From contig NMRA01000184.1 in the NCBI GenBank assembly GCA_002633005.1, positions 294,328 through 358,327 on the forward strand: a stretch of 64,000 nucleotides of DNA, in the 5' to 3' direction. Of the stretch, positions 11,501-22,474 are shown piece by piece (position 1 is the first letter of the stretch; each line of letters begins with the position of its first letter). This stretch comes from Phoronis australis (Eukaryota > Phoronida > Phoronidae). Under the pieces are notes generated by a model, which saw only the letters and a list, made by a program, of their open reading frames with translations, was not told the DNA's origin and ran no database searches. The translations under genes and the position numbers were made by a program.

Positions 11501-14500
11501 GCAGTCAGCTTTTCTCTAATTATTGATGTTAGCAGTCCTGTTTATCAGTCCTTGCGGTGTGAAGGAGAGATAGGACTTGTCTTTGGTGAATTATTCTATA
11601 CTTGAGAGATTTATCCCAGTCATTACAAGTTGGTGCTGTTCGCATAAAAAGTTCACGGAAACAGCACGGAAAATTTAGGATGGCCAGGAGCCTGATGAGT
11701 CATTTGAACATGACAGCAAATATGATGTTGATGTTGGCTTGGACTTTGCTAAGTCAAGAAGTAATGGAACTTAGAAATTGAATCCAAAGATCATAAAGCT
11801 ATACTCCAGTGGGTTTGAGAAAGTGGACACACCTTATAATCTTTGTTGTTTGCTAAGCATGCTATTGGCATATATCAACACGGTAGGATTGGTTGATGGT
11901 AGTTGTTAGGTGTTCTATTCTTTGGCTTGATGGCACTCTTGTTCTTGCAGGATTAACACACCTCCCAAAAGAAAGCAGTCCGATGCCACTGGATCTGTCG
12001 CCAAGAAACAGAAGGTGGAGGCGTCATCTTCATCCGAATCCAGGTCGGTTCAGTTGATTGCTGTATGGCAGCTTGCTACAGACATTATAGTGTGTGAACT
12101 TACTTATGGCCCTGTCTTGCCAAATTTATTCTCAGAACTTCTGAATGGGCTACTTGGGCATGAACATGCCTTGAATTCAGTATCATCATCTGCAAGATTT
12201 TGAACTCAGTACAATGTTTGTCAGGGCTTGGAATTTTCTGCGGAAACGCGGATTTCCGCTTTTTTAAAATGTTCTGTCCGTGTATTTTATTATATTTCCG
12301 CGTAAAAAAATCAGATTTGATATAAAATTTCCGCGGCAAATTTCTTTCTTACTGCGGCGTTGCCGACGACTTTCGCCTCGAAAAGCAGAAGTTGCTCTTA
12401 ATGTTTCGGAGGAACGTAAATTGTCAACATTGCCGGAGCACCTGGGATAGCGTGGTGGATTTCTTCAATGGTGTCTCATGAGATTGTAAATCGCGGTGAC
12501 AAATACTACGACTCTGCAGCCAAAAATGTGTGGAGGTAGGAGTGGATGGACGAGCTAAAAAGACGCAGACGCACTCCTGAAGGTGGTACTATTTTTTAGT
12601 CCTCCTGATTTTTGTCGGCAAAAGGTCCACATTGACATTTTCAAGGCTGTGTGTATGCATGTTTGGGGCCGTAAAAATTTCCGCTTTTTCTGTCATGGGT
12701 CATTCCTAGCCCTGGTTTGTATTGTTTCTGTCTGACATTCGGTGACTGGGTTCATACTGGGAGACTATTAAGTACAATATTTCTAACGTGGCTCTGTACA
12801 TTTGTGATTGTCAATGATGACTGTTATCCCTGTCTTATTGAAATATGGTGAGACAGCAGGTCAGCCTGAGACTTGACCTTTTGGTAAAAACAGCGATGGG
12901 CAGCACTGCTGGGCTGCCATGTAGTGAACATTTACAAACATGTACAAGGTACTGAATCTACGCCCACCCCATCTTGGGTGTGGTGAGACTCTGCCAATTT
13001 GCAATTTGATAGCCATGTGGAAAATAGTTAATTATGTTTTAAAAAATGTTGTGAAGGAGCAAGACTGCTTTATTTGCACATTTTTGTACTAAACGGCTGT
13101 CTGTGCATTTTTATATAATAATTAAGTAATTGTTTGTTACTTCCCATTGACTTGGAGCCATACTGTAATTGTAGAGTGCTGCTTCTTGTGTTCTACTTTC
13201 ACGAGTTGCGCTTTGTTTCACAGTGATTCTGAAGATGATAAGGCTGTCAAGACCCCGGTGAAGGGTCCAATCAAAACTGCTGCTGCAGTACAAAAAAGAC
13301 GTCGTAAAAGTAGTTCCTCAAGCAGCTCAGAGTCTGGTAAGTGTTGCGTTGGTGATTTTGTGGTGTGCAGTAATTTTCCCTTATTTCTTGCAAAAACAAA
13401 AGCCAAAATGTTTGTCCTTTCATCTTGGAAAGTCTGACTTCCTTGTTGCAAATGATGGCTTGTAACATGTCCGCGGTACGAATAGAGCTAATCATCAGAT
13501 TATAATCTCTTCAAGACAATTTGGCATGATGGCCATGTTGTGTGCTAAATTAGTGAAGAATTACTGTGCTGTTATTGAAGCACTATGACATGTGGACCAT
13601 GCGTAAGACTTGTTAGGGGCTATTACTGATGCTTTCTCACGAATATTCAAGCAGTAAGCATTGGGTGAATGATATCAATTCAAAGATACCATTTCCACTT
13701 ATTTGAGTTGTAAACTTCGTAGAACGGATTTTAACACTAGTTAGTTCGTTCAAAACCTAAGCCCAATATTGCTATTTCAACTCAACTTCAACTGTTTCTT
13801 TTGTGAAGGTAGAAAAGTGCATGGTATGATTCATTTGTCAAGAAAGTGTTGTTAGTTTCTTCCCCAAATTCATGGGTTTTATTTGCAAGTCTGAAAAAAT
13901 ATTGGATACTTTCGCACTGGAAACAGATTACCCATCATGCAATAGTTTCTACTTTGATTCACGTAGTTTTTGAAATGTTAGGTCATTAACATACCAAAGT
14001 GAGTTGGAGTTGAAATAAAGAGTGAAACATCCTACTCCATTCTTCTTGTCAAATTTTGTGTTCCCATTGTGCCTCTTTGCGCAACAGCTTAAATTAGAAT
14101 GACCTAATTTTAATGTAATAATGGTCACCACAACAGCCATGAGACTAGCAGTGCACAATGGTGTGGTTTACCGTTGTGAAGCGAGGCCACTGACCTCTTT
14201 GTCTTCTCTGTTCCTTCAAAACTACGCTGTTGTTGTAATATTGTTTTTGCTGCCAGCTTGTAGCTACATTGTGGGTCTACTGAAATTCATTTGAGTAGTT
14301 TTCTTTCAGAAACGGAAGCAAAGCCACCAGTAGCAAAAGCTGCCAAACCGTTGCAAGCCATAGTCCCTGCTAAGGTAATTGTCATAAACGTTGCCGTTTT
14401 CACCATCTGATCAGCACATGGTATTCGTTCTTATGCCAATCTCCCAAAACTTCCCAATAGAGTTTGAAGGGACAAGTTAGCATCACTTAGCTGGGAATGA

Positions 14501-17500
14501 TCTACCACCTCAAGAGGAAGACATTTGATCTTGTCACTGATGACTATGTTATCCCTGTCTTATTCATTATGGTGAGACAGCACGTCAGCCTGAGACTTGG
14601 TCATTTGATTGACTGTAATTATTGGAAACCAGCCGATTCCTGTCTCTTCTCACTCGTGATGTGTCGTGTAAGCGACATCGTGTAACTAAAAACAGAGGCA
14701 GGTCCTCCCAACTAGGGCACAGACTGGTCACCTCAATATAATTTTTTTCTGTTACTTTTAATACCGCGCCATATCTCTACAAGGTGTGTTCCTCTGCTGA
14801 GTTAATACACATCATTACCACAACCCTAACCCTATAGACTACACTTGTCTTCATAGTATTCTGCGTGCAAGGTACTTAGAGCTGCAAAGAAGTTGTTGGA
14901 CCCTGAGTAATCGACCGTGTACAAAATCATTCCAAAAATGAAAAACAACTCTAGTTTAAATTATCTACAGCCAGTTTTTAGTATGTGAAAGTAAACATCT
15001 GACAGTCAGCTGTTTGTATTTTCAAATAAAGAAGTCATTGTAGCCAGAAACTTGAGCCAGCTGCATGTATCTGGTGGTTAGAATGAGTCCAGGTGAATAT
15101 TTCGACTGGATCTGTGAAATGTAGTTCTTATATTTAGCTTGGTGTATGAATTTACTACTGAACAAAAAGACCTTGTTGTGTGTTGTTCTTGGCATGAATT
15201 CTTGCAGTGCCATTAATTCATTTTGTTGTTGCTATATGTTTTAAGTCGTCTTATGGTAAAAGTCGTGAAATTACTTTGGTATGACTCCGTGAATCCTGCT
15301 TGATTACAGAAGGCGTCAAGCTCGGAAGACTCAGACTCAGATTCTGAAAGCTCTGACAATGAAGAGGCAGTGACAAAGAATAAACAGCTCACCAAGAAGG
15401 CACCCGCAAAGAAAGATGCGTCTAGTTCTTCAGACAGTTCTGATGAAGAAGATGAAAAACCTGCAACCACAAAGCCAACACCGAAAACTACACCTGTGGC
15501 ACAAAAATCGAAAAAGGCTGAATCCTCCAGTTCCGAAAGTTCATCTTCGGAAGAGGAAAAGACAACATCCAAACCGCAGACTCCAAAAGTTGCGACGCCA
15601 AAGGCTGTTCCTCCGAAGAAGAAAGAAAGCTCTAGTTCAGAGGATAGTTCAAGTTCAGAGGACGAAAAATCTGGTCCAAAGGCTGCAGCTGCCACAACTC
15701 CTGCTAAAGTTACAACTATTGCAGCTAAGAAAAAGGAGAGCTCTAGTTCTGATGACAGTTCTGATGAAGATGAGAAAAAGGCAACCACAAAAATGACCAA
15801 CACAAATGCTGCTCCAGTTACAGTGCCAACTGAGAAAAGAGAAAGCTCAAGTAGCTCAGACAGTTCTTCAGATGAGGATGAAAAGCCTGCAAAACCACTT
15901 GTTCAGAAAACAGCCGCAACTCCAGCAAAATCTCCTGTTCAGAAAAAGAAAGACGAAAGTTCAAGTTCCGAAGAAAGCTCGGAAGATGAAAAGCCTGCAA
16001 AACCAGTTGTTCAGAAAACAGCCGCAACACCAGCAAAATCTGTTCAAAACAAGAAAGATGAAAGCTCAAGTTCCGAGGACAGCTCAGAAGATGAAGAATC
16101 TGGAAAATCAGCTGTTCCGAAAACAACACTTACAAAATCTCCTGTTGTGAAAAAGAAAGCTGAAAGTTCAAGCTCTGAAGAAAGTTCAGAAGATGAAGAA
16201 CCCGCAAAACCATCTGCTCAAAAATTAACACCAGCAAAACCTCCTGTTGTAAAAAAGAACAACGATAGTTCAAGTTCAGAAGAGAGTTCCTCAGAAGACG
16301 AACAACCTGCTAAGTCAACACCAGCTGTTTCCAAGACGACCCCTTCCACTGGTCAGAAGAAAGAAGAATCCAGTAGTTCAGAAAGTTCAGATGAGGAGGA
16401 ACCCAGCAAACCAGCGCAGAAAACTACAGCACAGGCACCTGTTACGAAAGTGAAAACTTCGGCCAAGGCTGAATCAAGTAGCTCTGAAGACTCGAGCTCT
16501 GGCGACGAAGCACCTGCGAAGAAACCAACCCCTGCTAAACAGCCAGCAGCGTCATCAACGCCGGCAACTGCAAAGAAGGATGAGAGCAGCTCTGATGACT
16601 CTTCAGATAGTTCTGATGAGGAACCACCCAAGAAGTCAGTCACTCCAGCTGTTAAAACTCCGGCTAAGTCAGCAGCTGTTAAGAAGGCTGAAGAGAGTAG
16701 TTCTGATGATTCTTCAGACAGTGAAGATGACAAGTCTGTAACAAAAGGTCCTATGAAGACGTCCACACCAGCCGTGAAAGCACCAGTTACAGCTAAAGCA
16801 GATGAAAGCTCAAGTGAAGACAGTAGCTCTGATGATGACGATGAGAGTAAATCAACTGGTGTCAAAAGCGCACAAGCTAAACCAGCTCAGAAGAAGGAGT
16901 CTAGTTCTTCTGAATCGGACAGTTCAGAGGACGACAAACCAAGTGCAAAGGGTTCAGTGCAAAAACCTGCATTAAAAACAAATGTGAAGAAAGACTCTAG
17001 TTCATCTGAATCGGACAGTTCAGATGATGAGAAACCCACAGCAAAGAGCCCTGCGCAGGGAGCAACTCCGAAGCAAACTCCAAAACGAAAAGACTCGTCA
17101 GAGTCGGAGAGTTCAGATGATGAAGAAGCATCAAAAAGCAAGCCTCACACCCCTGCTATGGTTAATGGAGGCGGTGATGCCCCTGCGCAAAATGGAAGTA
17201 ACAAAAAGGTTTGTCTACGTTTTTCTTTTTGAATCTGATCTAGTGGTAATTTTATTTCAGATGTGATGTACCTTTTATTGTGGTTTCGTGTAAAGATTTA
17301 AAGATTCAGTTGAAGTAGGTAGATAAATAACATCATAAGTTGTTGCTAAATACTTAGGATAGTTTCCTAGGTCAGAAGGATCATAGTATTCATTACTAGG
17401 TTGGTATTATATTTGCATTACCAACTTGAGTTACTAGCGATTTTCATTTTTAGCTAGGTGAGCATGGTGAGTTGTAGCTTTGAGTGTTTTAACGTAAAAA

Positions 17501-19439
17501 ACTTTGGATACCGGCAATGGTTAAGACAGGAAATGGTTGCAGTCAAAACATTCTGTTAGCAGGGCTGGTGTTTACTTTTAGTCGAGTGTGGCTGTGAATT
17601 TTTTAATTTAATAAAATTGTAATTCAGTAGAATATGAGCTGGGGGTTGGTAGTGAATGGATGCATTGTACCAGGTGTTATAGGATTGAAATTACTTACTA
17701 GTTAAAACATACAGCTTACATAGAGAGGCAGTTAACACGTTCAGGCAAATCACCTTTTGGTCGAATTGCAAGAGTATCTTAATTTATGTGTGACATCATC
17801 AACAAGTCGGCATATTTAGCCAAGTATTTCCTGTTCCAACAAAACTGACTTAGCTAAGACAAATCCTAAATTTTAGCAAATTTTAAAATCAAAGTTAAAT
17901 TTGTCTCATAACTAATTCAGGAAAGAGATCTTAAGTTTGGATTAACTGTGTGATTTAAGTTTTGTCTTAGATTTCACTAACTAACAGAGTGTGAAAGTTT
18001 CAAAGTTTGGAATTTAAGACAAATCTTAAACTTAAGTCAAAAATGAACTTAAGTCAGTTTCTTGGAACAGGCCCCTGAACTTGGGTAAAGTCATATATTT
18101 TCTGAAGAATGACAACCTGTTGAGTTGGATTTTTCTACTTTTTGTCAATCTGCCTCAACTTGGGTCACTTGACCAAGTCTCTTTAGGGTAATTAGAAAAA
18201 ATAAAGGTACTTTGATAGCAAAAGAATGGCATCAATTTCATGATGAAATTTTTTTGATTGAATGTTCAAGATTACGTCTCCAAAACACTGTTACAGTTTC
18301 CTATAATATATTGTTTCCATTTATGCCTCTTTCTAGTTTTTTTAAGAATTTGGTAGAGTCCTATTACTGAGAGCAAAAAGGAAAACAATTGCAATCAGCC
18401 AATTTTGAGATATGATGTTCCGAAGTTAGCCAAATTTGGACATTTTTTAATGACAATACATAACCTTAATACGCTGCGGATTTCTTCCGCTGAACTTCAG
18501 TGAGGCCAGTTTAATGCACGTCAACTCAAAAGGAGTGGGGTGTGTTGCTGTTCACTGGTATTTTTGTGCTCCTTCATGTTCCCTTTAAGTTCACATCACT
18601 GATCCCTTCATTTCACCAGGGTTCAGCTAAGAAGCAGAATGAACCATTCAGAAGAGTCAAGGCTGAGACGGTGGAGATAGATCCTAGACTACAGGACAAC
18701 TCGTTTGAGGCCAAAGTAAGTATTGATTCTCAGATATGGTCTGTCCACTGTGTTTGCTTGAGGTTTGGTGTGGTTTGCTTTGGTTTTTGTGTTGTTAGAC
18801 TGTAGTGTTGTTTTTCGGGGTAGGGTCAACTGGTCTTCTAGAGTCCATAGGGAATCGCAATGAAATCTCACCACAAGTCTGTTGTAGTCAAAGTTTGTTG
18901 TAACCAAAGTAGCATGTATGCAGCAATGTTGGAATGAAATGTTATAAGCAAGCAAATGCCGTGGGTTTGTTGAATAGCAATCGGACTGTAACTCGTTCAA
19001 GAAAGGTTGAAGTTGATTTGCATAAGCGATGTATCTCTTTATTCCATTATCTTCTTTTGTTGTGAATATGAAGTACGTTAAAAATTGCCAATGCTTTTAA
19101 GAACTAGTTTTGTGAGCCTGCCAGGTAGGTCATTGTACGTAAGGGAGTGTATGAGGATATAATGAGAAAGCGATTTCTGGGAGTGGGCTTGTATTTAAGA
19201 AAGATTGACTTTTGAGATACGTCTGAATCATGGAAGTGTTTTGCTGATTTTAAACTTTATACTTATCCACTGTTTTAATTCTTCAGATGAACTCTCAAGG
19301 TTCTTGGGGAGACCGAGCGAACAAGGATTTGAAGTTTACACAAGGAAAGTCATTTAGGCATGAAAAGACAAAAAAGAAGCGTGGTAGTTATAGAGGGGGG
19401 GCCATAGACACAAGTGTGAACTCAATCAAGTTTGACTGA
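8568..19439 (+). CDS. NOLC1: NOLC1 / Nopp140, nucleolar and coiled-body phosphoprotein 1
   Basis: Eight coding exons in phase: 8568-8669, 11176-11234, 11951-12043, 13224-13336, 14310-14374, 15310-17208, 18620-18715, 19287-19439. Together they encode 859 residues; mammalian NOLC1 has about 700. Family knowledge: Nopp140 is a CK2-phosphorylated chaperone of box C/D and H/ACA snoRNPs that shuttles between nucleolus and Cajal bodies. Residues 1-54 form the LisH motif ([19 protein letters not shown], then [11 protein letters not shown]). The middle alternates about 20 acidic serine clusters ([13 protein letters not shown] type) with Lys/Pro/Ala linkers; residues 145-777 come from one exon. The last about 80 residues are the conserved SRP40 domain ([40 protein letters not shown]; ending NSIKFD-stop). 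The start ATG has a good context (AAAGATGG). Its frame is open further upstream, but the LisH homology begins here. Introns 3 and 5 hold snoRNA-like sequences. All junctions are GT-AG. Confidence 0.93.
8670..11175 (+). other. NOLC1 intron 1
   Basis: 2.5-kb intron. Apart from the hAT-like element at 10433-11020 I see no structured element. Open frames at 8838-9059 and 9860-10288 (both strands) lack recognisable protein content. The stretch around 9059-9300 has short promoter-like GC patches but nothing decisive. Confidence 0.5.
10433..11020. mobile_element. nonautonomous hAT-like DNA transposon
   Basis: Ends are inverted: CAGTGCTGGATGCTTAGATT at the left, and CAGTGCTCGATCTAGTGACC as the reverse complement of the right end. 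Similarity continues inward (AAGTCGC and TTTGGCGACT against GGTCGCCAATGTGACT; AAAATCCCA). The flanks are CTGGGTAT and CTTGGTAT, an 8-bp target duplication with one mismatch, as expected for hAT. There is no transposase frame. It lies in NOLC1 intron 1. Confidence 0.75.
12222..12714. mobile_element. MITE, CAGGGCTTGGAAT family, copy 1
   Basis: 493-bp element with terminal inverted repeats CAGGGCTTGGAAT at the left and ATTCCTAGCCCTG at the right (one mismatch). It is flanked on both sides by GTTTGT (12216-12221 and 12715-12720), an exact 6-bp target duplication. The interior is rich in TTTCCGC motifs and is the inverted homologue of the element at 60816-61324. No coding capacity. Lies in NOLC1 intron 3. 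Confidence 0.85.
12805..12877 (+). ncRNA. box C/D snoRNA candidate 1 (NOLC1 intron 3)
   Basis: In order: stem strand GTC (12810-12812), one unpaired A, C box ATGATGA (12814-12820), guide GTTATCCCTGT (12823-12833), D' box CTTA (12834-12837), C' box TGGTGA (12846-12851), D box CTGA (12866-12869), stem strand GAC (12870-12872). The single unpaired base before the C box is what a kink-turn requires. The D' guide is complementary over 11 nt to ACAGGGATAAC, the universally conserved large-subunit rRNA segment by the peptidyl-transferase centre. The D+5 rule points to the second G of CAGGG. I recall this as the yeast Gm2815 site guided by snR38. The sense strand matches the host gene, as for intron-processed snoRNAs. 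The guide upstream of D has no target I recognise. Confidence 0.72.
14527..14602 (+). ncRNA. box C/D snoRNA candidate 2 (NOLC1 intron 5)
   Basis: Paralogue of the sequence at 12805-12877 with identical architecture: C box CTGATGA (14537-14543), guide GTTATCCCTGT (14548-14558), D' CTTA (14559-14562), C' TGGTGA (14570-14575), D CTGA (14590-14593). Its terminal stem is better: GATC-TT-GTC on the 5' side pairs with GAC-TT-GGTC on the 3' side, giving 7 pairs around a UU/UU internal loop. The boxes and the D' guide match copy 1, while the linker between D' and C' and the surrounding intron differ. That pattern suggests selection on the snoRNA. The R position of the C box is C here, a mild departure from consensus. 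Predicted role: 2'-O-methylation of 28S rRNA. Confidence 0.75.
17209..18619 (+). other. NOLC1 intron 6
   Basis: 1.4-kb intron. It contains the palindromic MITE at 17830-18071. An ATGATGA at about 18241 has no D box at a usable distance, so I do not call a snoRNA. Nothing else seen. Confidence 0.5.
17830..18071. mobile_element. palindromic MITE in NOLC1 intron 6
   Basis: Left end CCTGTTCCAACAAAACTGAC. The reverse complement of the right end is CCTGTTCCAAGAAACTGACT. The interior repeats GACTTAAG/GACAAAT/AAGATTTGTCTTA-type words in both orientations, so the whole element can fold on itself. I could not define the target duplication. Confidence 0.65.
19153..19198 (+). repeat. fragment similar to the tail of the SINE at 54700-54922
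   Basis: About 45 bp containing GCGATTTCTGGG and GGGCTTGTAT matches, at about 80 percent, the minus-strand sequence at about 54711-54760. It probably represents a shared 3' tail of a SINE or its partner LINE. Confidence 0.5.
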
Positions 19440-20005
19440 AGACTTGATTCGCTCATTGTAGGGTCAATCATTAAACGGAATTATTTTCTGTTGTTGGCAC
19501 TTGCGACAGTCAGTTGTCAGGCTTGTGGAAGATTTGGATATTTTATTGCTCGTGGCAACCTATGTCATGTGTTATAATACCAAGGCTGAATTCTGTAGAG
19601 TGAGAAAAGCAAGATCCTATTCACCTTGGTGAGATCACCACGCGTTACTTGTGTTCAAAGCGTATTGTCACATTAGCTTTACTGTGTTGGGTCTACAGGA
19701 CGCAGACCAGGTTAAGGGTATTTGTAAATTACTTGTAATTCAGTTTTGTCTGTACGAGATGCAGGTAGTATCAAGCCCGATGCACTGCGTACAAATTATG
19801 TGAAAAATTACTTTTCAATGAGAAGCCAACATCAAGAAATACAGGATACTATGAATTTCAAACATTTTCAACGATATGTCATGATAAGTGGAAGACAAGT
19901 TGTGGTGTTGAGTTTGGAAAGTTGCTATTATGCTGAGGGAATTATGTACGTCATCTAGTACCAGTAACATGTTGTGTAATTAATAAATCTTGTATTTTAT
20001 TTTCA
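19440..20005 (+). other. NOLC1 3' UTR with poly(A) signal
   Basis: Sequence after the NOLC1 stop. The AATAAA at 19982-19987, followed by a T-rich stretch, is the best poly(A) signal and would place the transcript end near 20000. The open frame at 19746-19958 inside it has no recognisable protein content. Confidence 0.55.
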
Positions 20006-20204
20006 TATGTTGTATTCACTTTATTTTTTGTCAAAAAACATCTCCTTGTCCTAGAGTGGTAACCGAGTTGTCTATGATTCATTTGGCAAGGGCAGTGCTT
20101 ATGTTCAAGAGTCAATAGAAATCATCTCCAAGAACTATGTGTGCCATACCCACTTTGTGCGATCTTTAATATATTTATATTATTTATATGTGGACGCATT
20201 ATGC

Positions 20205-21585
20205 CGTCATCTCCGTCCGTTCGGGTGGCGTCCCTTTGACATATGTTCATGAAATTTGGCACATATGTTCCATTCATGAATGGGGCGGCATGAGCGAACT
20301 TTCAGACGGATTCGAATACCGGTGTGTCATCTAGCGGCAATTTTAGTTTTTACACTTACCTTTATATCTTCAAAAGTCCTGACCGGATTTTCATGAAATT
20401 TGGTGTGTAGGCACCTATTAGTGAGATGACGCTATCCTCCCGTTTTCGGATGGATTCGACATAGTTTGCGCCACCTATTGGCCATTTTTACTGTTTTCGA
20501 GTTTTTTGCGTCCGCCCCTTTATCAACCAAACCGCTCAAAGGATGATTGTGAAAATTGGCATGTATGACGATTTTGACTACTGTGGTGCCTCCTAGTGGC
20601 AGTTTTGTTTTTTTGCACCTATGGCTGTATCTCTTAAACCGTTCTCAAAAACGGTACGAAATTTAGTAAGTATAGTTATATGATATTAACAACGGATGAC
20701 GACGACTTTTGGACAGATCCGACTACCGGTGTGCCCCCTAGTGGCAATTTTATTTTTTTTACGTTTACCTTTGTATCTTCAAAAGTCCTTAACGATTTTC
20801 ATGAAATTTAATATGTAGGCACCTATTAGTGAGGTGATGCTATCCTGTTTTCAGATGGATTCGACGTAGTTTGCACACCTAGTGGCCATTTTTACTGTTT
20901 TCGAGTTTTTGTTGCGCCTATGGCTGTATCTCCTAAACCGTTCGCAGGATCTTTACTTAATTTAGCAAGTGTATTTATATGATGTTGACTACGGGTGACT
21001 ACTTTCGGACAGATCTGACTACTGCAGCTGTGCCCCCTAGTGGCAATTTTAGTTTTTATGTTTAACTAAGCATCTTCAAAGGTCCTCAACAGATTTTCAT
21101 AAAATTTTAAATATAGGCATCTATTGGTGTGATGACGCTATCTTTCTGTTTTTGGGTGGAATCGAGGTATTTTGCACCACCTAGTGGCCATTTTTGCGGT
21201 TTCCAAATCTTGTTGTGGTGTCTACCGCTGTATCAACCAGATCATTTGAAAATTGGCATATATGTTCTCAGTGTGAAGATGACCTTTGATGATGGTGACT
21301 GACTACTGTGGCGCCTTCTAGTGGTAGTTTTGTTTTGCACCCATAGTTGTATCTCCTAAACTCACTGCAGGATCTTTACTAAATTTAGTAAGTGTATTTA
21401 TATGAAGATAACAGATGACGACTTTCAGGCGGATCCAATGGACACTGTGCCCACTAGTGGCAATTTCATTTTATTCCGTTTTCCTTTTTTTCTCTGAAGT
21501 TCCTTGACAGATTTTTATGAAATATGGCATGTTCCCGTTTTGGGATAGATTGTATGTTTTTGCGCCACCTAGTGGCCATTTTTAT
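20205..21585. repeat. degenerate higher-order tandem array between the genes
   Basis: Three recurring subunits of about 110-140 bp each make a unit of about 400 bp. Subunit a carries CTAGTGGCAATTTTAG and TTTTCATGAAATTT. Subunit b carries GCCACCTAGTGGCCATTTTT. Subunit c carries CCTAGTGGCAGTTTTGTTTT and CTGTATCTCCTAAACC. Subunit a starts near 20328, 20732, 21029 and 21446, so the spacing is about 404, 297 and 417 bp; the second unit lost part of its length. All copies are diverged and none is coding. It fills most of the gap between the NOLC1 and CFAP47 3' ends. Confidence 0.75.
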
Positions 21586-21714
21586 GATACAAATAAACAA
21601 CCCTAAGGCACACCATTTGCAATGCATTCGTGGGCGCATTTCAAGGCTCCGCGTTGCTCTTGTATTGTTATGATGTAGTGGACCCATGGTCTAAGGTTAA
21701 ACTCTTGACAAAGA

Positions 21715-22249
21715 TGAGTCGGTGTTTAATGATTAATAGTTTTATTTATAAAACAAGGTATAATAGGACAATGATTCCGAAATGGAGTAAATGCATACCT
21801 GTGTCATGCACAAACAACAATCTAATAGATCAATCAACTATAGGTAGCAGTTTCAACATCAGCCAATTGATATTTACATGGAATGCTATTTTTAACTTGC
21901 ATAAAATAAGGACATCATTTTTATGACAAATGCCCCTGTACAATGCGAACACTATTTAAAATAAATAAATGTAAAAATCAGTAGATACATTTACATTTAC
22001 ACTCTATACAAACACTTTGAAGCAAACCAAACAAACATTTGCTATGTTAAAAGTTGTTGAAGTCTTATCACAAGTTGGGTTACTGATGGAGGGTTCGGAA
22101 TGCTCTCTAAATTGCATAAATAAATTACTCCCAGATTCTGCATACAGCCTACATCCAGGAAATGAAATGTCCATGCGGGCAGCATTGTGAACTCCAAGTA
22201 AGTCTGAAGGGCAGCTGCCACTAGCTGAACACTTGTGTAGAACTGAATT
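21715..22249 (-). other. CFAP47 3' UTR (predicted)
   Basis: Sequence after the CFAP47 stop on the minus strand. A minus-strand AATAAA lies at 21741-21746, so cleavage is expected slightly below that position. Inferred from motif position only. Confidence 0.4.
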
Positions 22250-22474
22250 CTACACAGTTGCATTTTTTGTTCTCTGAATTACATTCGCTCCTTTGATGGG
22301 TGATGACACTGCTGTTGTCATTAACTTGAGGTTTTCTTTGACAAAGTTCGTCTTTCCCAGTCTTCTCCTTGGGTCGGGGTGTGGTCCTGCCATGGGACGA
22401 GACGACGTGCCTCGGGGTGGGGTGTAGTCTGGCAGGGTGCCGACAATTGAGTACACCCATTGCATGTCTTCAGT
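22250..22474 (-). CDS. CFAP47: CFAP47 terminal exon and stop
   Basis: Last coding exon (75 codons including TAG at 22250-22252). It begins TEDMQWVYSIVGTLPDYTPP and ends in the conserved tail KTNFVKENLKLMTTAVSSPI. The acceptor is a good polypyrimidine-CAG. This C-terminal signature (a WxYxIxGxLPxYxPP block, then an NFVxENL block) is characteristic of CFAP47. Confidence 0.9.
   Translation of the reverse strand, partial: TEDMQWVYSIVGTLPDYTPPRGTSSRPMAGPHPDPRRRLGKTNFVKENLKLMTTAVSSPIKGANVIQRTKNATV

Noticed and set aside
11690-11780. CTGATGA in NOLC1 intron 2 as a snoRNA C box
   Set aside because: No D box or closing stem within a usable distance.
15213-16865. Long minus-strand open frames opposite the NOLC1 serine-rich exon
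   Set aside because: They are reverse-complement shadows of Ser/Glu/Lys codons, giving biased Leu/Ser/Phe strings. The plus-strand frame has intact splice phases and family homology.
18241-18370. ATGATGA in NOLC1 intron 6 as a third box C/D snoRNA
   Set aside because: The next CTGA is about 125 bp away and there is no matching terminal stem or D'/C' pair.
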